DNA from: Halogeometricum sp. S3BR5-2
GTDB taxonomy: Archaea > Halobacteriota > Halobacteria > Halobacteriales > Haloferacaceae
Assembly: GCF_031624635.1 (NCBI RefSeq)
Contig: NZ_JAMQOQ010000007.1
Coordinates: forward strand, 1 to 64,000
Reading direction: 5' to 3'
DNA: 64,000 bases
Both the position numbers and the translations under genes were made by a program. A model generated the notes under the pieces. The model ran no database searches, was not told where the DNA came from, and was given only the letters and a program-made list of their open reading frames with translations. Positions 61,618 to 64,000 of this stretch are shown one piece after another. Positions within the stretch are counted from its first letter, which is position 1, and every line of letters starts with the position of its first letter.

Positions 61618-61968
61618 ATGCCAGGTATGGACTACGGTCTCGAACGAGGTTTCGGGATGATCGTCGAGACCGTCGTTGTTGCCCTCCTGATTAGTGAACT
61701 CGTTCCTTTGCTGGTTGAGCAAGGTATGCTCCCATCAGGTATCTTCTGGTGGGTAATTCCTGTTTCAATCGTGAGTGCGGTAATGACTGTAGATGCATCC
61801 CGATATTGGTCGTTCGGCTACCTCGCAGGCGTCTGTATTGGAATCTATCTTGCTATCCCAATCTTCCTCGAAGCAGGGTTACTGAGTACACTTGACATAC
61901 TAATTTACGGAGGTCTCGCACTTGCAGCAGTTGGCCTCCGAGTCAAGATTCATAGTTCGGGATTCTAA
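61618..61968 (+). CDS. Small membrane protein, unknown
   Basis: 116 residues, four hydrophobic segments: GMIVETVVVALLISELVPLL, GIFWWVIPVSIVSAVMTV, FGYLAGVCIGIYLAIPIFL and LDILIYGGLALAAVGLRV. A TATAAT-like stretch lies shortly before the ATG. No family is recognised. Confidence 0.65.
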   Translation: MPGMDYGLERGFGMIVETVVVALLISELVPLLVEQGMLPSGIFWWVIPVSIVSAVMTVDASRYWSFGYLAGVCIGIYLAIPIFLEAGLLSTLDILIYGGLALAAVGLRVKIHSSGF

Positions 61969-62107
61969 CCCGCTGCCTGTCCAGTAGTAGCATAAAACCC
62001 AGCTCACTTTTCCCTGATGATGAATCGGACTACGCATTTTGTTCACGCCACTTATCCGGCCTCGGTGTTACGTACAGGTGAGCTACGAATCGGTTGGTAT
62101 ACTATCT

Positions 62108-62320
62108 TTATGGGTCGATATGATGCACTGCTTCAGGAGAAAGGAGACGCCCAGTTGGTAAAGCAACCCAACTGTTCGGAAGAATTCTGAGATTACCTTC
62201 GTGGAGAATCTGTTCTTGTTCGAAATCGCCGTATACCGTTGCATTCTCGTACTCAATCACCGTTCCGTCCGAAAGTTCCTCCGCAACTTCGTCCCACACC
62301 GACTTCGTTGAAATGACCAT
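62108..62320 (-). CDS. Small unknown protein
   Basis: 70 residues from ATG at 62320: STKSVWDEVAEELSDGTVIE, YENATVYGDFEQEQILHEGN and a WVALPTGRLLSPEAVHHIDP end. Compact alpha/beta look without family match. It lies between a membrane-protein gene and the second integrase. Confidence 0.5.
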   Translation of the reverse strand: MVISTKSVWDEVAEELSDGTVIEYENATVYGDFEQEQILHEGNLRILPNSWVALPTGRLLSPEAVHHIDP

Positions 62321-62369
62321 GTCAACCGTATTGTTCTTCCAAGTGTAATCTTTAACGAATCACACGACA

Positions 62370-62415
62370 ATCAATTCGCAGACTCTCCTGAACGGCTATT
62401 TCACACCCATCTACT
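62370..62415 (+). repeat. CTGAACGGCTATTTCACACC element behind integrase copy 2
   Basis: AATTCGCAGACTCTCCTGAA then CGGCTATTTCACACCCATC, related to 24775-24830 and to repeats B and C. Confidence 0.6.
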
Positions 62416-62434
62416 GTAGAAATAAGTGATACAA

Positions 62435-63526
62435 CTACTCGTCGAGGAGCCGACTAGCGGTCTCACCGCGCTCTGAAGCGTCGATGTGCGAGTACGCCTC
62501 TTTTGTCACTGAGAGACTGGAATGCCGAAGGATATCGGACGCTAGTCCTCGATCTTCCCGGAACAACGCATCCCCGAGGCCGCGACGAGCACCATGCAGC
62601 TTCGGTTTCTCGCCGTCGACGTCGACGCCAGCGCCCTCAGCAATCCGCGCGAGAACTCGACGAGCTCCGTGAGTCGTAATCGCCGGCGGAGCAATCTCGA
62701 GTTCATAGAGAACCTCGTCGACGTCGCCGTCGTCAAGAAGCGTGTCGGCGTCGTCGCGAGCGTTACGGACCGCAGCGTACTTCGACGGCGCGTGCCCGGT
62801 CGGGAACACCGGCCACTCGTCGATCGGAGAATCTTGAACACGCTTCCACTGCTGTATTGCCTTACGAGCCTGTTCAAGTACAGAGACGTCCTCCCACGAT
62901 TGCGACTTCCCCCACACGCGGAGCGTCCACGAGTCCGTATCCACGCGTTCCCAGGTGAGTCCTTGTCGGCCCGAGCGATCGTCACCACTCACCCGGAAGA
63001 CCTCCGCCCCTCGGACACCTGTGTACGCGAGAACGTGGATGAACGCGCGGTCCTGAACGGCCTGCGTTGCATCGAGACCATCTTCTTCGATAGATTCGTA
63101 CGCGCGGTCGTTCGTGTATTCGACGAGCTTCTGACGGACTTCGGGCGTCCAGAATTGCTGGGTTCGGTCTTCATCGTCGCGAGGCAAAGGCTCACGAGCA
63201 CGATCAGTGAGTGCCGGGTTCTGTGAGAGGACGCCGTCGCGAACACAGTAGCCAAGAAACCCACTGACGACGTTATAGTACATCTGTGCCGTTGATGCCG
63301 CGATTCCATTTGCCTCGACGCGCTGATTCAGCCGGTCGGCATACCGGCGAAGGATCTGCTCGCCATCGTTCTCGAAGGAGTCGAAGGTCTCGAAATCGCG
63401 ACGTCGGAGCCAGACGGTGAACTGTTCGAGGACCGTCTCGGCAGTGTGGCGGTACTGATCGGAGTCGCCACTCGAACGCAGGTAGCGGTCAACAGCTTGG
63501 GAGACCTCGGAGTCATCGTCGGTCAC
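62435..63526 (-). CDS. Tyrosine recombinase/integrase, copy 2
   Basis: 363 residues, GTG start at 63526, with most residues identical to copy 1 at 23674-24765 and in opposite orientation. All catalytic positions are kept (TGVRGAEVF, KLHGARRGLGDALFR, LRHSSLSVTKEAYSHID). Differences such as DVDEVLYELEIAPPAITTHG and EGAGVDVDGEKP are spread along the gene, so the duplication is not very recent. The upstream regions are also alike over about 90 bases. Confidence 0.93.
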   Translation of the reverse strand: MTDDDSEVSQAVDRYLRSSGDSDQYRHTAETVLEQFTVWLRRRDFETFDSFENDGEQILRRYADRLNQRVEANGIAASTAQMYYNVVSGFLGYCVRDGVLSQNPALTDRAREPLPRDDEDRTQQFWTPEVRQKLVEYTNDRAYESIEEDGLDATQAVQDRAFIHVLAYTGVRGAEVFRVSGDDRSGRQGLTWERVDTDSWTLRVWGKSQSWEDVSVLEQARKAIQQWKRVQDSPIDEWPVFPTGHAPSKYAAVRNARDDADTLLDDGDVDEVLYELEIAPPAITTHGARRVLARIAEGAGVDVDGEKPKLHGARRGLGDALFREDRGLASDILRHSSLSVTKEAYSHIDASERGETASRLLDE

Positions 63527-63619
63527 GTGATCCTCCGTAATGCTGGAGTGGCGTTTCGAGGGTTGTAACCCCTGGATTTCGTTGGTGACATCGGATGGGA
63601 TGAGGGTACAGCGTCGACC

Positions 63620-64000
63620 CCTTTAGTTCTACGTACGTGTACTGAGATACACGTAAGTGGACACTCATCATCACTTGTTGCTACAGAGAACGCTCCTACT
63701 TGCCGAATATCGCATTCCAATGCCCACCCAAGATCAATAAATCACATAGTGGTATACAAAATCTGACGGATGGGGGAACCCAGAGTTTCGGAGGACGGGT
63801 TATTTTTGCGCTTTTCTAGGGATTTTCGTGGGTCGGACAGGCCACATCGGTGTCGCATCAACTACTGTTCTCGGTGAGACACCATCGAATGCGCGAAAAC
63901 AGCCCCAAATTCGACCACTCGCAAAGTGTCGCCACTCACAACAGGCAATCCGAGCTGGTGTAGAGCGCTAATCAGGTGGGATTAGTGGTGAGCAAACCAA
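63620..64000. other. Right edge without a supported gene
   Basis: No convincing frame, promoter or repeat was seen in the last 380 bases. Confidence 0.4.

Noticed and set aside
1-64000. tRNA or rRNA genes
   Set aside because: I looked for T-loop and rRNA-like stretches on both strands and found none that fold as tRNA; a dedicated scan would be decisive.

Overview
This window is haloarchaeal DNA, most likely from a megaplasmid or other secondary replicon rather than a chromosomal core. The proteins are strongly acidic, most coding regions are GC-rich, and many families are typical of haloarchaea (HalOD1, DICT, HVO_A0114-type winged helix, OB-fold plasmid protein, Orc1/Cdc6). No rRNA, tRNA or housekeeping operon was found. 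A replication origin with its Orc1/Cdc6 gene, a ParA partition locus, IS6-type insertion sequences, two inverted copies of an integrase gene and many toxin-antitoxin pairs all point to an accessory replicon.

Layout: 1-2002 holds two overlapping unknown genes. 2535-4657 carries an ArdC-like antirestriction protein, a glycine-zipper peptide, an Lrp/AsnC regulator and a 38-residue ORF. 4686-6417 is an AT-richer two-gene module, a Panacea-domain antitoxin plus a protein with a PD-(D/E)XK-like core. An IS6-type element follows, then a decayed repeat-rich stretch and a TumE/wHTH toxin-antitoxin pair. 9930-22761 is a complete type I-B CRISPR-Cas locus on the minus strand: cas6-cas8b-cas7-cas5-cas3-cas4-cas1-cas2, a short leader, then 52 repeats. 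Directly upstream of cas6 are two degenerate CRISPR repeats around a 28-nt pseudo-spacer, which looks like a CreA/CreR-type crRNA-like regulator. It sits next to a decayed vapBC-like locus.

23674-63526 is bounded by the two inverted integrase copies. It holds transporters (AzlCD, MATE), small membrane proteins, a TetR regulon with matching operators, a DUF4386/MDR pair, an RHH/PIN toxin-antitoxin pair flanked by two decaying copies of another module, three regulator-nucleotidyltransferase pairs (one AbiE-like and truncated), a HEPN protein, a tnpB remnant, an OB-fold protein, the Orc1/Cdc6 origin and parA with a partner gene.

Intergenic space is rich in structured repeats: three-arm GTGCTGAATA elements, TTAACCAAC dyads beside toxin-antitoxin genes, and GC hairpin cassettes inside coding sequences. 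Genes appear to work as local modules (CRISPR immunity with an associated guide RNA, autoregulated toxin-antitoxin pairs, replication and partition) rather than as one pathway. The region shows heavy decay by frameshift, IS insertion and recombination. All calls come from reading the sequence; no database search was run.
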